A DNA stretch of 64,000 nucleotides from an uncultured Desulfovibrio sp. (GTDB lineage Bacteria; Desulfobacterota; Desulfovibrionia; Desulfovibrionales; Desulfovibrionaceae): NCBI GenBank assembly GCA_913063155.1, contig CAJXYU010000006.1, forward strand, positions 62,001 through 126,000, read 5' to 3'. Below are positions 29,084 to 38,763 of the stretch, piece after piece. Made by a program: the position numbers and the translations under genes. A model generated the notes under the pieces. It searched no databases. It saw only the letters and a list, made by a program, of their open reading frames with translations, and was not told the DNA's origin. Positions within the stretch are counted from its first letter, which is position 1. Every line of letters starts with the position of its first letter.

Positions 29084-30313
29084 ATGAAACGAATTCAATT
29101 GCTGGCGCTGAGCCTCGCCATGAGCCTGATGCTCACATCCCTGGCGTTTGCCGGTCCCACCGTCAAGATCGGCAATATCCTGCCCCTGTCCGGCCCGTCC
29201 GCCTCCGTGGGCCAGCAGGGTAAGCAGGCCCGCGAAATGGCCATCGAGGAAATCAACGCGGCCGGCGGCATCAAGTCCCTCGGCGGCGCCAAGATCGAAA
29301 TGCTCTACGCCGATTCCAAGTCCGATCCCAACGTCGGTGTGACCGCGGCGGAACGATTCATCAACACCGAGAAAGTCAACGTCATCACCGGCGCATGGAA
29401 CTCCGGCGTCACCTATCCGTCCACCGCAGTCGCCGAACGGTACGGCGTGCCCTACATCGTTCCGGTATCCGTGCGCGACACCATCACGGAGCGCGGCTTC
29501 AAGAACGTCTTCCGCATCGCGGCCAAGGATTCCTGGTGGGCCCGCGACCAGTTCACCTTCTTGAAAGACATGGAAAAGGAAACCGGCGAAAAGCTCTCCA
29601 CCGTGGCCTTCGTCTATGAAAACGGAGACTGGGGCACCGGCTTCGTCACCCAGTGGAAAAAACTGGTGGAGAATTCCGGCTACAAGGTCGTCCTGGACGA
29701 ACCCTACCCGTCCACAGCGACCGACCTGACCCCCGTGGTCAACAAGATCCGCCGCGCCCGCCCCGACGTTCTCATGCTCGTTTCCAACGCGGCCGATGCA
29801 ATCCTGCTGACCAACACCCTGGCCGACTACAAGGTCAGTCCCAAGGTCATCATCGGTTCAGGCGGCGGCCATGCCGACCCGACCTTCATTTCCGGATGTG
29901 GTGAAAACGCCCGCTATGTCTTCGACATCGTCGAATGGGAGACCGACGTCAACAAGGCTGGCGCCAAGGAAGTCAACGAGGCCTACAAAAAGCGTTACGG
30001 CTCCAACCTCACCGGCGAGGCCGTGGACGCCTACCTGGCCATGTATGTGCTGGCAGACGCCCTTGAGCGCGCCGGCTCCCTGGACCCCGCCGCCATCCGC
30101 AAGGCCCTGTCCAAAACCGACTATACCTCTGGCCGCGGCATGATCGCCACTTACGACTCTGTCCAGTTCGACGCAACCGGACAAAACAAGAACGCAGCCA
30201 TGTCCGTCGTGCAGATCAACGACATCGGCAAGGGACTTGAACGCATCACCGTGTGGCCCAAGCCCGCCCGTCGTGCGGGATACACCCCGGTTTTCCCCAT
30301 GCCCAAAAAGTAA
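29084..30313 (+). CDS. Branched-chain-type ABC transporter substrate-binding protein (LivK family)
   Basis: The 409-residue protein has a signal peptide (IQLLALSLAMSLMLTSLAFA) and the type I periplasmic binding fold of LivK/AmiC: KIGNILPLSGPSASVGQQGKQAREMA near the N-terminus. It would capture an amino acid or amide for the LivHMGF-type importer that follows. It is preceded by AAGGAG, 27 bases after the aminotransferase. Ligand identity is unknown, but the operon suggests an omega-amino acid. Confidence 0.92.
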   Translation: MKRIQLLALSLAMSLMLTSLAFAGPTVKIGNILPLSGPSASVGQQGKQAREMAIEEINAAGGIKSLGGAKIEMLYADSKSDPNVGVTAAERFINTEKVNVITGAWNSGVTYPSTAVAERYGVPYIVPVSVRDTITERGFKNVFRIAAKDSWWARDQFTFLKDMEKETGEKLSTVAFVYENGDWGTGFVTQWKKLVENSGYKVVLDEPYPSTATDLTPVVNKIRRARPDVLMLVSNAADAILLTNTLADYKVSPKVIIGSGGGHADPTFISGCGENARYVFDIVEWETDVNKAGAKEVNEAYKKRYGSNLTGEAVDAYLAMYVLADALERAGSLDPAAIRKALSKTDYTSGRGMIATYDSVQFDATGQNKNAAMSVVQINDIGKGLERITVWPKPARRAGYTPVFPMPKK

Positions 30314-30332
30314 GATACGCTTAACGAACTTT

Positions 30333-30361
30333 GGTCAGGGTGCGGCGTGCGCACCCTGACC
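30333..30361 (+). other. Intercistronic hairpin after the LivK-type gene
   Basis: GGTCAGGGTGCG and CGCACCCTGACC are a perfect 12-bp inverted repeat with a five-base loop, 19 bases after the binding-protein stop. No T-run follows. As with the ribose-type operon, it probably raises binding-protein mRNA over transporter mRNA. Confidence 0.75.
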
Positions 30362-30382
30362 AAACCAACCAGGGAGTCTTTC

Positions 30383-31276
30383 ATGGACTTGGTCTTCTTC
30401 GCCCAGGACTGCATCAACGGTGTGCTCATGGGCCTCATATACGGCCTGGTGGCCCTGGGCCTGACCCTTATTTTCGGGGTGCTCAAAGTCATCAACTTCG
30501 CCCACGGGTCGTTCATCATGGTCGGCATGTACGTCTCGTACTGGGCCGTCACCCTCACCGGGCTGCACCCCTACCTGGCCTTGGGGATCATCGTCCCGGC
30601 CATGTTCCTGTTCGGATACTGGATCCAGAACCTGCTCATCCGCCCGATCTTCATTGCCGAACGCGACGTCCGCGAACCGATCACGGTCATCGTCGTGACC
30701 ACGGGCATGTGGTATGTACTCGACAACCTGGCCCTGCTGGTCTTCGGTCCGGATTACCGCGCCCTTTCTCCCAACCCCCTCAAGGGGCAGATGCTCAACT
30801 TCGGGGAAATCTTCATTTCCGTGCCCAAACTTTACGGAGCAGCCGCTGCGGTCGCCACGGCAGGCCTGCTGTTCTGGTTCCTCCAGAAAACACGCATGGG
30901 CCGGGCCATCCGCGCCACCAGCCTCGATCGCGACGCCGCCAGCCTCATGGGCATCAACCAATGGAAAATATTCAACATCGCCATGGGAATCGGTACGGCC
31001 GTGGCCGGTGTCGCCGGAGCCGTCCTGACCCCCTTCTACAACGTCTATCCCACCGTCGGCATCCCGTTTGACGTCAAGTCCTTCGTCATCGTGGTCCTGG
31101 GCGGGCTGGGGTCGATCTGGGGCGCTCTCGTCGGCGGCGTCATCATCGGGCTCGTGGAATCCATCGGCCCGATCTTCATGACCTCAACCTGGACGGAAGC
31201 CATTGTCTACGGCCTGTTCCTGCTGGTGCTCTTCGTGAAGCCCTCGGGACTCTTCGGCCAGAAGCACGACTGGTAA
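30383..31276 (+). CDS. Branched-chain-type ABC permease (LivH family)
   Basis: The 297-residue membrane protein has the LivH signature (GLIYGLVALGLTLIFGVLKVINFAHGSFIMVG) at the start and VIVVLGGLGSIWGALVGGVIIGLVE near the end. It forms half of the channel with LivM. The ATG at 30383 follows AGGGAG with six-base spacing; the upstream ATG at 30347 lies inside the hairpin region. Confidence 0.93.
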   Translation: MDLVFFAQDCINGVLMGLIYGLVALGLTLIFGVLKVINFAHGSFIMVGMYVSYWAVTLTGLHPYLALGIIVPAMFLFGYWIQNLLIRPIFIAERDVREPITVIVVTTGMWYVLDNLALLVFGPDYRALSPNPLKGQMLNFGEIFISVPKLYGAAAAVATAGLLFWFLQKTRMGRAIRATSLDRDAASLMGINQWKIFNIAMGIGTAVAGVAGAVLTPFYNVYPTVGIPFDVKSFVIVVLGGLGSIWGALVGGVIIGLVESIGPIFMTSTWTEAIVYGLFLLVLFVKPSGLFGQKHDW

Positions 31277-31291
31277 GCAAACGAGCGAGAC

Positions 31292-32311
31292 ATGACACAA
31301 AACGAATTGAAACGAAATTGTCTGATCGGGCTCGCCCTGGCGGCATTTGCGCTGCCGCTGGTGGTCAGCAGCCCGACCTATCTGCATATACTGATTATGC
31401 TGTTCCTTTTTGCCTACATGACGACCTCATGGAATCTGGTGGGCGGCTTTGCCGGAGTCCTGCCCCTCGGCCACTCCGTCTTCGTGGGAATCGGGGCGTA
31501 CACTTCCACCGTCCTCTGGCTGCAGTACGGTGTCAGCCCCTGGATCGGCATGATCATCGGCGGCCTGCTGTCCGCAGCGGTCGGCTACCTCATCGGCAAG
31601 CCCACCCTGAAGATGCGCGGGGCCTACTTCGCCCTGTCCACCATGGCCTTCGTGGAGGGCGTGCGCGTCATGGTCGAGAACATCGACATGCTCGGCCCCT
31701 TCAAGCTGAACGGCCCACGCGGACTGAACATTCCGCCGCTGCCCGCCCAGGAGGCCGGATTCTGGTCCTTCCAATTCGCCACCAAGGAACCGTACTACTA
31801 CATCGCCCTCACCATGCTCATTCTGGTGCTGGCCCTGACCTATTACATCTCACACTCCAAGTTCGGCTATTATCTCAAGTCGGGCGGGGAAGAACCGGAA
31901 GCGGCCCAGGCCCTGGGCGTCAACGTGGCCTCCTGCAAAGTGGCGGCCAACGTGCTGTCCGCGTTTCTCACCTCGCTGGCCGGAACCTTCCTGGCCCAGC
32001 TGACGCTGTTCATCTATCCCAAGAGCGTCCTGACCCTCGACCTGTCGTTCGAACTGGCGTTCATCGCCCTGATCGGCGGCCGGGGCTCCATTGCAGGGCC
32101 GGTCATCGGCGCGCTCCTGCTCAGGCCGGTCAGCGAATTCAGCCGCATCTACTTTTCGGACACGCTCCCCGGTCTTCATCTGATCATTCTCGGCGTTGTT
32201 CTGATCGTGGTCATGCTCTACCAACCCCGCGGACTGACCGAACCGCTGCTCGGATTGTTCGACCGCATCACCGCCGGCTTCATCAGGAAACCACAGGAGG
32301 ACACGGTATGA
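31292..32311 (+). CDS. Branched-chain-type ABC permease (LivM family)
   Basis: The 339-residue membrane protein has about nine hydrophobic segments and the LivM motifs LVGGFAGVLPLGHSVFVGIGAY and FELAFIALIGGRGSIAGPVIGA. It pairs with LivH. The stop overlaps the ATPase start (ATGA), indicating translational coupling. Confidence 0.93.
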   Translation: MTQNELKRNCLIGLALAAFALPLVVSSPTYLHILIMLFLFAYMTTSWNLVGGFAGVLPLGHSVFVGIGAYTSTVLWLQYGVSPWIGMIIGGLLSAAVGYLIGKPTLKMRGAYFALSTMAFVEGVRVMVENIDMLGPFKLNGPRGLNIPPLPAQEAGFWSFQFATKEPYYYIALTMLILVLALTYYISHSKFGYYLKSGGEEPEAAQALGVNVASCKVAANVLSAFLTSLAGTFLAQLTLFIYPKSVLTLDLSFELAFIALIGGRGSIAGPVIGALLLRPVSEFSRIYFSDTLPGLHLIILGVVLIVVMLYQPRGLTEPLLGLFDRITAGFIRKPQEDTV

Positions 32312-33033
32312 GTCTTCTGGAAATACAGGACATGACCATGCAGTTCGGCGGGCTCGTCGCCGTGGACAACCTGAGCCTCTCCATAGAAAAAGGGAAAATA
32401 CTCGGACTGATAGGCCCCAACGGCGCGGGCAAGTCCACCGCCTTCAACTGTGTGGCCGGCGTGTACACCCCCACCAAGGGGAAAATACTCTTCGACGGTG
32501 AGGACGTGACCAGCCACAAACCATGGGACCTCTGCAAGAAAGGCATGGGCAGGACATTCCAGATCGTCAAGCCGTTCGCAGCGTTGACGGCCATGGAAAA
32601 CGTCATGGTAGGCGCGTTCGCCACCACGGACAACCGCGACAAGGCCGCAGCCAAAGCGGCGGACGTCATGGACATGCTCGGCCTGGGCGACAAAAAGGAT
32701 CTCAAACCGGGAGCCATGACCATCGCCGACCGCAAGTGCCTCGAAATCGCCAAGGCCCTGGCCACGAACCCGAAGCTCCTTCTGCTCGATGAAGTCATGG
32801 CGGGGCTGCGCCCCACCGAAGTGGATGAAATCATCGAAATCATCCGGACCCTGAAGGCCAAGGGCATGACCATCTTCGTCATCGAACACATCATGCGCGC
32901 CATCATGGCGCTTTCCGACGAAATCGTCGTCATCCAGTTCGGAAAGAAAATATGCCAGGGCGAACCCGAAGCGGTCGCCTGCGACGAAAAAGTGATCAAG
33001 GCTTACCTGGGAGATGATTATGCCCCTGCTTGA
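32308..33033 (+). CDS. Branched-chain-type ABC ATPase (LivG family)
   Basis: The 241-residue ATPase has Walker A GPNGAGKST, the LivG-type GMGRTFQIVKPF, and LLLDEVMAGLRPTEVDEII as Walker B and beyond. The usual LSGGQ signature is replaced by MTIADRKCLEIAKAL, a change seen in some LivG proteins (LSYGxQR is typical). The listed 571-residue ORF (31318-33033) is an out-of-frame extension through livM; the true start is the ATG at 32308 after AGGAGG. Confidence 0.92.
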   Translation: MSLLEIQDMTMQFGGLVAVDNLSLSIEKGKILGLIGPNGAGKSTAFNCVAGVYTPTKGKILFDGEDVTSHKPWDLCKKGMGRTFQIVKPFAALTAMENVMVGAFATTDNRDKAAAKAADVMDMLGLGDKKDLKPGAMTIADRKCLEIAKALATNPKLLLLDEVMAGLRPTEVDEIIEIIRTLKAKGMTIFVIEHIMRAIMALSDEIVVIQFGKKICQGEPEAVACDEKVIKAYLGDDYAPA

Positions 33034-33730
33034 TGTCAAGGATGTAAACGTAGCGTACGGGGACGTGCAGGTACTGTACGACCTGTCCATCTCCGTCGAG
33101 GAAGGCGAGGTCGTCTCGATCATCGGCGGCAATGGCGCAGGCAAATCCACGCTGCTGAGAACGATCTCCGGCCTCCTGTCCCCCGCTTCCGGAACCATCG
33201 ATTTCAATGGAGTGGGCACGCACGACATGGCTCCGGACGGAGTTGTGAACACCGGCCTGATTCAGGTGCCCGAAGGCCGCCGTCTCTTCTCGCTCATGAC
33301 CGTAAAGGACAACCTCATGGCGGGCGCGCACAACGAAGCGGCCTACGCGGCCCGCGAAGAAACGCTCCGGGAAGTGTACGAAATGTTCCCGCGCCTCGAG
33401 GAAAGACAATCCCAACTGGCCATGACCCTGTCCGGCGGCGAGCAGCAGATGGTCGCCATCGGCCGGGGACTCATGGCAAAGCCAAAACTTCTGATGCTCG
33501 ACGAGCCGTCCCTCGGGCTGGCCCCAGTGCTCATCAAGGAGATATTCCAGACCATCCGTTCCATTGCGGATAAGGGCCTGACCGTTCTTCTGGTGGAGCA
33601 GGACGTGAACCATTCGCTGGAACTCTCCGAACGGGGCTACGTGCTGGAGCACGGCAGAATCGCCATGCAGGGAAAGGCCGAAAAACTCCTTGTGGACCCG
33701 TACATCAAGGAAGCGTATCTGGGAATATGA
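33020..33730 (+). CDS. Branched-chain-type ABC ATPase (LivF family)
   Basis: The 236-residue ATPase has Walker A GGNGAGKST, LSGGEQQMVAIGRGLMAKPKL and LMLDEPSLGLAP, all LivF-like. It works with LivG. I prefer the ATG at 33020, six bases after GGGAG; the ATG at 33014 abuts that site. It overlaps livG by 14 bases. Confidence 0.93.
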   Translation: MPLLDVKDVNVAYGDVQVLYDLSISVEEGEVVSIIGGNGAGKSTLLRTISGLLSPASGTIDFNGVGTHDMAPDGVVNTGLIQVPEGRRLFSLMTVKDNLMAGAHNEAAYAAREETLREVYEMFPRLEERQSQLAMTLSGGEQQMVAIGRGLMAKPKLLMLDEPSLGLAPVLIKEIFQTIRSIADKGLTVLLVEQDVNHSLELSERGYVLEHGRIAMQGKAEKLLVDPYIKEAYLGI

Positions 33731-33825
33731 TTCGTACGGACACCCTGTTTCGACACCGGCGAACAATGCCGAACCAAAACCGGGCCTGCGCCTGGTGACA
33801 ACAAGCATATGAAGGAGACTGCAGT

Positions 33826-35190
33826 ATGCCCATACAGAGCCTGAACCCGGCCACCGAGGAAGTGCTCACCACGTTCGAGGAATATTCACCTGCGCAAACC
33901 GATGAAATCGTCAAGGCTGCCGCAGCAGCATGGCGGTCCTGGAAAAAGACGGAATTCTCCGAACGGGCGGCGCTCCTGAAACGGGCGGCGGCGGTTCTTC
34001 GGGAGCAGAAGGACCGGCTGGCCGAAATCATGGCCCTCGAGATGGGCAAACCCGTCCGCCAGGGGAAGGGAGAAGTGGAAAAGTGCGCGCTGGTATGCGA
34101 GTACTATGCCGAAGAAGGAGAAGCCATGCTCGCCCCGCAGCCGATTGAGGGTGTCGGCCGCAAGGCCTACGTCACCTTCGAGCCCCTCGGCACAGTGCTC
34201 ACGGTCATGCCCTGGAACTTCCCCTTCTGGCAGGTTTTCCGGATCGCTGCGCCCACCATCATGGCCGGGAACACCGTGGTCCTCAAGCACGCTTCCAATG
34301 TTCCCCAATGCGCCCTGGCCATTGAGCAGGTCTTCAAGGACGCCGGTTTCCCGGAAAACATCTTCCGCACCTTGCTCATCGGTTCGCGCCAGGTGGAAGC
34401 CGTGCTGGACGCACCGTCGGTCTTCGCGGTCAGCCTGACCGGCAGCGAATACGCCGGAAAGCAGGTCGCGTCCGCAGCCGGTGCGCGCCTCAAGAAATCC
34501 GTCATGGAGCTCGGCGGGAGCGACCCCTTCATCGTCATGCCCGACGCGGACCTTGAAGAGGCGGTCAAGACCGCCATTGTGTCCAGGTGCGGCAATACCG
34601 GCCAGACGTGTATCGCGGCCAAACGCTTCATTGTCCAGGATTCCGTGTATGACGAGTTTCTGGAACGTCTCCGGGAAGGCATGTCCAAACTCGTTGTCGG
34701 CGACCCCCTCGACGAGGTCACGGACATGGGCCCCATGTCCTCCAAAGGGCTGAGAACGGAACTGCAGGAGCAGGTGAATCGCTGCGTCCAGGCAGGCGGA
34801 GAAGTTCGTTTCGGCGGCAACATCCCCCAAGGGCCTGGCTGCTATTATCCTCCCACCATCATCACGAATGTGCCCGCAAGCGCCGCCGTGTGCCAGGAGG
34901 AACTCTTCGGCCCCGTGGCCCTGATCTTTCGGGTCGCATCCGAAGAGGAGGCCGTGGCCCTGGCCAATGACACCGAATTCGGCCTCGGCGGTTCCATCTG
35001 GTCCAAGGATGAGGCCAATGCCGCAAAAACGGCGGCGCGCATAAGGACCGGATGCGTATTCGTCAACGGCCTTGTCCGCAGCGACGTGCACCTGCCCTTC
35101 GGCGGCGTGGGCATCTCCGGCTACGGCAGGGAACTCGGAGCCCAAGGCATCAGGGAGTTCACCAACATGAAATCCGTTTGCATCGGCTGA
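33826..35190 (+). CDS. Aldehyde dehydrogenase, succinate-semialdehyde-dehydrogenase-like
   Basis: The 454-residue NAD(P)-dependent aldehyde dehydrogenase has VMPWNFPFWQVFRIAAPTIMAGN (cofactor binding), the catalytic Glu in MELGGSDPF and the catalytic Cys in NTGQTCIAAKR. Length and motifs are closest to the Sad/GabD group, which oxidises succinate semialdehyde. As last gene of the operon it should oxidise the semialdehyde made by the class III aminotransferase. AAGGAGA precedes the ATG; a terminator follows. Confidence 0.88.
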   Translation: MPIQSLNPATEEVLTTFEEYSPAQTDEIVKAAAAAWRSWKKTEFSERAALLKRAAAVLREQKDRLAEIMALEMGKPVRQGKGEVEKCALVCEYYAEEGEAMLAPQPIEGVGRKAYVTFEPLGTVLTVMPWNFPFWQVFRIAAPTIMAGNTVVLKHASNVPQCALAIEQVFKDAGFPENIFRTLLIGSRQVEAVLDAPSVFAVSLTGSEYAGKQVASAAGARLKKSVMELGGSDPFIVMPDADLEEAVKTAIVSRCGNTGQTCIAAKRFIVQDSVYDEFLERLREGMSKLVVGDPLDEVTDMGPMSSKGLRTELQEQVNRCVQAGGEVRFGGNIPQGPGCYYPPTIITNVPASAAVCQEELFGPVALIFRVASEEEAVALANDTEFGLGGSIWSKDEANAAKTAARIRTGCVFVNGLVRSDVHLPFGGVGISGYGRELGAQGIREFTNMKSVCIG

Positions 35191-35252
35191 ACGGAAAGGA
35201 GAAAACTCCGGCCCGAACGGTAAACGACGCCTTGAACCTGCAACAGGATATC

Positions 35253-35296
35253 GGAAGCCTTCCTGACGCACCCATGGTGCATCGGGGAGGCTTTTT
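35253..35296. terminator. Terminator between the aldehyde dehydrogenase and activase genes
   Basis: GAAGCCTTCC pairs imperfectly with GGGAGGCTT, with an inner GCACC/GGTGC stem, and CTTTTTCC follows on the plus strand. It separates the convergent omega-amino-acid and glycyl-radical operons. Confidence 0.75.
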
Positions 35297-35308
35297 CCTG
35301 TGCGGCGA

Positions 35309-36295
35309 CTATCCGCCGATGGTCACATTGCCGAGGTTCTTTTCCGCCAGCCGCTTGACGGCCAACACCTCTTCGCGGTCCAAGGGAAGCACCCCGTGCA
35401 GGGGATATTCACGATCCAGTTGCGCCCATTTCGGTTCGCCCAGGCGGTGATAGGGAAGAATATCCAACCCTTCCACGGCAGCCCCCAGCGAACCGACGAA
35501 TTCGGAAGTGGCGAGAATGTTCTCCGGGCCGTCGTTGCAGCCGGGAATCAGGGGAACGCGGATGCGAAGGTTTTTCCCCATGTTCGCCGCCATCTTCAGG
35601 TTTCCGAGAATCCGCCCGTTGGAAACACCGGTCAGCTCTTTGTGCCGAGCCGAATCCATATGCTTGATATCCGTAAGAATCAGGTCGACATGTTCGATGA
35701 CGGCCGCCCAGGTCTCCCGGGAAACCTGGGCACAGGTCTCGATGGCCGTGTGAAGGCCGCGTGCATGCGCCTCCTTCAGAGCGGCAATGAGAAACTCCGG
35801 CTGCATGGTCGGTTCACCGCCGGAGAAGGTAACTCCCCCCTGGGATGTGGTGTAGAACGGCCTGTCGCGCTCCACTTCCGCCATCACATCCCCCACGGTC
35901 ATGTACCGCCCGACAATGGTCATGGAACCGGCGTAGCACCGCTCCACGCACTCCCCGCACAGGGAGCATACCGCACGATCAATGGTCACGGTCCCGCCTT
36001 CCCGGAAACGTATGGCCTGGTCGGGACATTCGGCAACGCATTTGACGCACCCAATACACAGGTGGGGGATGCGCATGATCTCCGGACGCGGACTCATGGA
36101 TTCCGGGTTCTGACACCATCGGCAACTCAAGGGGCACCCCTTGAGGAAGACGAGGGTTCTGATGCCGCCCCCGTCATGCACGGCAAAACGTTGAATATCG
36201 AAAACAAGCCCGGTCACCGCCGCCTTGTTTCTGTCCTCAAGATCAAAGGAATGCTGACGTTCTTTCCAGGTCTTCATGCTTTCTATCCCGGTCAT
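35309..36295 (-). CDS. Glycyl-radical enzyme activating enzyme (radical SAM)
   Basis: The predicted protein has the radical SAM motif in GCPLSCRWCQNPE (C-x3-C-x2-C), two further 4Fe-4S sites (LCIGCVKCVAECP and VCSLCGECVERCY) and the glycine-rich VTFSGGEPTMQPEF. It would make the 5'-deoxyadenosyl radical that creates the glycyl radical on the neighbouring dehydratase, in anaerobic conditions. The start is uncertain: ATG at 36295 or 36277, or TTG at 36337; none has a strong ribosome-binding site. The dehydratase ends at 36343, so the genes are adjacent and probably coupled. Confidence 0.92.
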   Translation of the reverse strand: MTGIESMKTWKERQHSFDLEDRNKAAVTGLVFDIQRFAVHDGGGIRTLVFLKGCPLSCRWCQNPESMSPRPEIMRIPHLCIGCVKCVAECPDQAIRFREGGTVTIDRAVCSLCGECVERCYAGSMTIVGRYMTVGDVMAEVERDRPFYTTSQGGVTFSGGEPTMQPEFLIAALKEAHARGLHTAIETCAQVSRETWAAVIEHVDLILTDIKHMDSARHKELTGVSNGRILGNLKMAANMGKNLRIRVPLIPGCNDGPENILATSEFVGSLGAAVEGLDILPYHRLGEPKWAQLDREYPLHGVLPLDREEVLAVKRLAEKNLGNVTIGG

Positions 36296-36342
36296 GGGCC
36301 GGCCGCCCCGGTTTGAGGGACGGCCAGCGTGAGGCAATGGCG

Positions 36343-38733
36343 TTAGAAGGTTTGCTCGGTACGGGCGATGATGTCGTCCTGCAACGACTTGTCCAACGCT
36401 GTGAAGAAGGCGCTGTAGCCCGCCACACGGACCACAAGCCCCTTGTACTTTTCGGGATTGGCCTGAGCCTCCTCAAGAGTCTCACGGCTGATCACGTTGT
36501 ACTGCACGTGGAACCCACCGTTCTGGAAGTATGTTTCCGTGACGGACTTCAGGTTTTCCAGCCCCTTGTCTCCCTCAATGGCCGAGGGATGGAACTTCTG
36601 GTTCAGCAACGTGCCGTTGGACGCGATCTCGTGGTCCAGCTTGGCCACGGAGAGCACAGAGGCGGTGGGGCCGCAGGTGTCGCACCCGGAAATGGGAGAG
36701 ACGCCGTCCGCCAGCGGAGTCCACGCCTTGCGACCGTCCGGGGTGGCGGTGACCACCGAACCCAGCGGAACGTTGGCCGAAGCGGGATACAGGCCGGGCT
36801 GGAACTTGCCGCCCCTGGGGTTGGTGTAACGGTCCACTTCCCTGCAGTAGACCAACGCGGCTTCCCTGGCGATATCATCGGCGTAGTCGTTGTCGTTACC
36901 GTATTTGGGAGCACGGTTGAGCAGCATCTGACGAATGTCTTCCCTGCCCTCGAAATCGGTTTCCAACACCTCGCGCAGCTCTTCAAGGGTCAATTTCTTT
37001 TCGTCGAAAACAAGCTTCCTGACGGCTGTCAGGGAGTCGCCCGCATTGGCCACACCGACGCCCTGCGGGCCGGTGAAGTTGTAATGCGCGCCGCCTTCCT
37101 GCAGGGAACGGCCCTCGGCGATGCAGTCCGCCACCAGCGAAGACAGGAACGGCAGCGGGCAATGCTTGGCGTGGGTCATGTCCACGGCATTGTCGGCCGC
37201 AGCCATCAGCCTGACGAAATACTCGGTCTGGACGGCGTAGGAAGCCATCAGGTCGTCAAAAGACTTGAAGTCCTCCAGCCTGCCGCTCTTGGGGCCGATC
37301 TGCTTGCCGGTACGTTTGTCCACGCCGTCGTTCAGACACAATTCGATAATCTTCGCCATGTTGAAGAAGGCCGCGTCGTGCCAGCCTTCCGTCTTGCCTC
37401 CCACCTGGGGTTCAACGCAACCGATGATGCCGTAGTCGCGGGCGTCCTCGCGCTCCAGGCCGCGCGCCAGCAGTGCGGGTATGATGACACGATCGTTGTA
37501 GTACGCGGGATATCCCATACCCATGCGGCTCAGTTCGGCGGCCTTCTTGTACAGGGCGTCCGGCGTGCCTTCATGGATGCGAATGGACAGGGACGGTGCG
37601 TACAGCTTGGTGTTGGCCCCCGCCTGCAGCACCAGGAAGGACATGTCGTTGGTGGCGTCGGAGCCGTCGCGCCTCACGCCGCCCACGATCAGGTTCATGA
37701 ACATGGGATAACCGGCAAAGGCCATGGTGGAGCTCTCGTCGCGGACCTTGTTCAGTTCGGCGAACTTGACCCACAGCAGGTCCAGCATTTCCTGTGCCTT
37801 TTCCGAACCTATGGAGTCGGCCTTGTAGAAGGGATTCATGTACTGGTCAAAGCGCATGGGCGAGATGGAATGGCCGTTGGATTCGATCTGAATGACCAGA
37901 TGTACGAACCAGAAGGACTGCAACGCTTCCTGGAAGGTTTCCGCAGGCTTGGCAGGAACCTTGGCACAAATGCGGGAAATTTCCAGCAGCTCGGCCTTGC
38001 GCGCCTTGTCCTTGCATTTTCCGGCCATGGATTTAGCCAGATCCGAGAAACGTTTTGCGAACTTGATGACGGCCGTGTTGGCCATGATCACGGACTTCAG
38101 GAAATGCATCTTGGTCAACTGTTCGGGATCGGTGAAGTCCAGCTTGTCCAGTTCGGCCTGGGCCTCGGCGATGATGACGTCGAGTCCCTTGTTCATGACC
38201 TTGGCGTAGTCCGCGGAAATATGGCCGACGCCGTTGTAGAAGTAGTTGCCCACAGTGTAGACCACGTCGTTGTGGGCTTCCAGCGCTTCGGCGGGCATCA
38301 GCTGGCTGGCGATCTCGTTGGTGGTCCGTCCCTTCCAGTACTCAAAGGCGGAACGCAGCTTTTTCTTGGTTTCCTCGGAGATCAGAAACACGTCGGCGGT
38401 TCGCTTTTCCAGGCGGTCCAGTTCTTCCTCAACCCACTGGCAGGAAAATTCGGGGAAAATCGGAGCGGAGCGGGGCATGCTGCACTGATTGCCCACCACG
38501 ATCTCGTCATCCTGGATGAAAATGGACATGCCGGACAGGATCTTGTCCAACGCTGCGGCCCTGCGGACCGGCATGGGCCGGCCTTCCGTTTCCTTGTAGG
38601 ATTCGGTGATAAGCACGGCGCGCTCCGCGCAGATTTCCGGAGCCGTGTTTACGAAGCGATCCAGAACACGTTTAATGCGGTCGGACGGACCGACCAGTTG
38701 GGGAATTACCACGACAGGGGGATTCTTTGTCAT
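36343..38733 (-). CDS. Glycyl-radical diol dehydratase-like enzyme
   Basis: The 796-residue protein has the glycyl-radical motif RVAGYSAFF (Gly772) and the cysteine loop GCVEPQVGGKTEGWHD. Residues H171, H288, S289, C439, E441 and D453 match, at constant offsets, the active-site set described for the B12-independent glycerol dehydratase of Clostridium butyricum (H164, H281, S282, C433, E435, D447). It should therefore dehydrate glycerol, 1,2-propanediol or a similar diol to an aldehyde. No microcompartment shell genes are in the window. The AGGAGA-preceded ATG is good. It lies 31 bases after a GlcG/HbpS-like gene and before its activase. Confidence 0.9.
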   Translation of the reverse strand: MTKNPPVVVIPQLVGPSDRIKRVLDRFVNTAPEICAERAVLITESYKETEGRPMPVRRAAALDKILSGMSIFIQDDEIVVGNQCSMPRSAPIFPEFSCQWVEEELDRLEKRTADVFLISEETKKKLRSAFEYWKGRTTNEIASQLMPAEALEAHNDVVYTVGNYFYNGVGHISADYAKVMNKGLDVIIAEAQAELDKLDFTDPEQLTKMHFLKSVIMANTAVIKFAKRFSDLAKSMAGKCKDKARKAELLEISRICAKVPAKPAETFQEALQSFWFVHLVIQIESNGHSISPMRFDQYMNPFYKADSIGSEKAQEMLDLLWVKFAELNKVRDESSTMAFAGYPMFMNLIVGGVRRDGSDATNDMSFLVLQAGANTKLYAPSLSIRIHEGTPDALYKKAAELSRMGMGYPAYYNDRVIIPALLARGLEREDARDYGIIGCVEPQVGGKTEGWHDAAFFNMAKIIELCLNDGVDKRTGKQIGPKSGRLEDFKSFDDLMASYAVQTEYFVRLMAAADNAVDMTHAKHCPLPFLSSLVADCIAEGRSLQEGGAHYNFTGPQGVGVANAGDSLTAVRKLVFDEKKLTLEELREVLETDFEGREDIRQMLLNRAPKYGNDNDYADDIAREAALVYCREVDRYTNPRGGKFQPGLYPASANVPLGSVVTATPDGRKAWTPLADGVSPISGCDTCGPTASVLSVAKLDHEIASNGTLLNQKFHPSAIEGDKGLENLKSVTETYFQNGGFHVQYNVISRETLEEAQANPEKYKGLVVRVAGYSAFFTALDKSLQDDIIARTEQTF

Positions 38734-38763
38734 TGTTTTCTCCTGATTGTTGCCGTTTCCTGG

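Noticed and set aside
31318-33033. 571-residue ORF listed as one protein
   Set aside because: Its first 330 residues are an out-of-frame reading of livM; only the part from 32308 is the LivG ATPase.
36343-38733. Isethionate sulfite-lyase or choline TMA-lyase
   Set aside because: Desulfovibrio-like hosts often have these, but the His, His-Ser, Asp set and the GWHD loop fit the glycerol/propanediol dehydratases better, and PocR and PduO-like neighbours agree.
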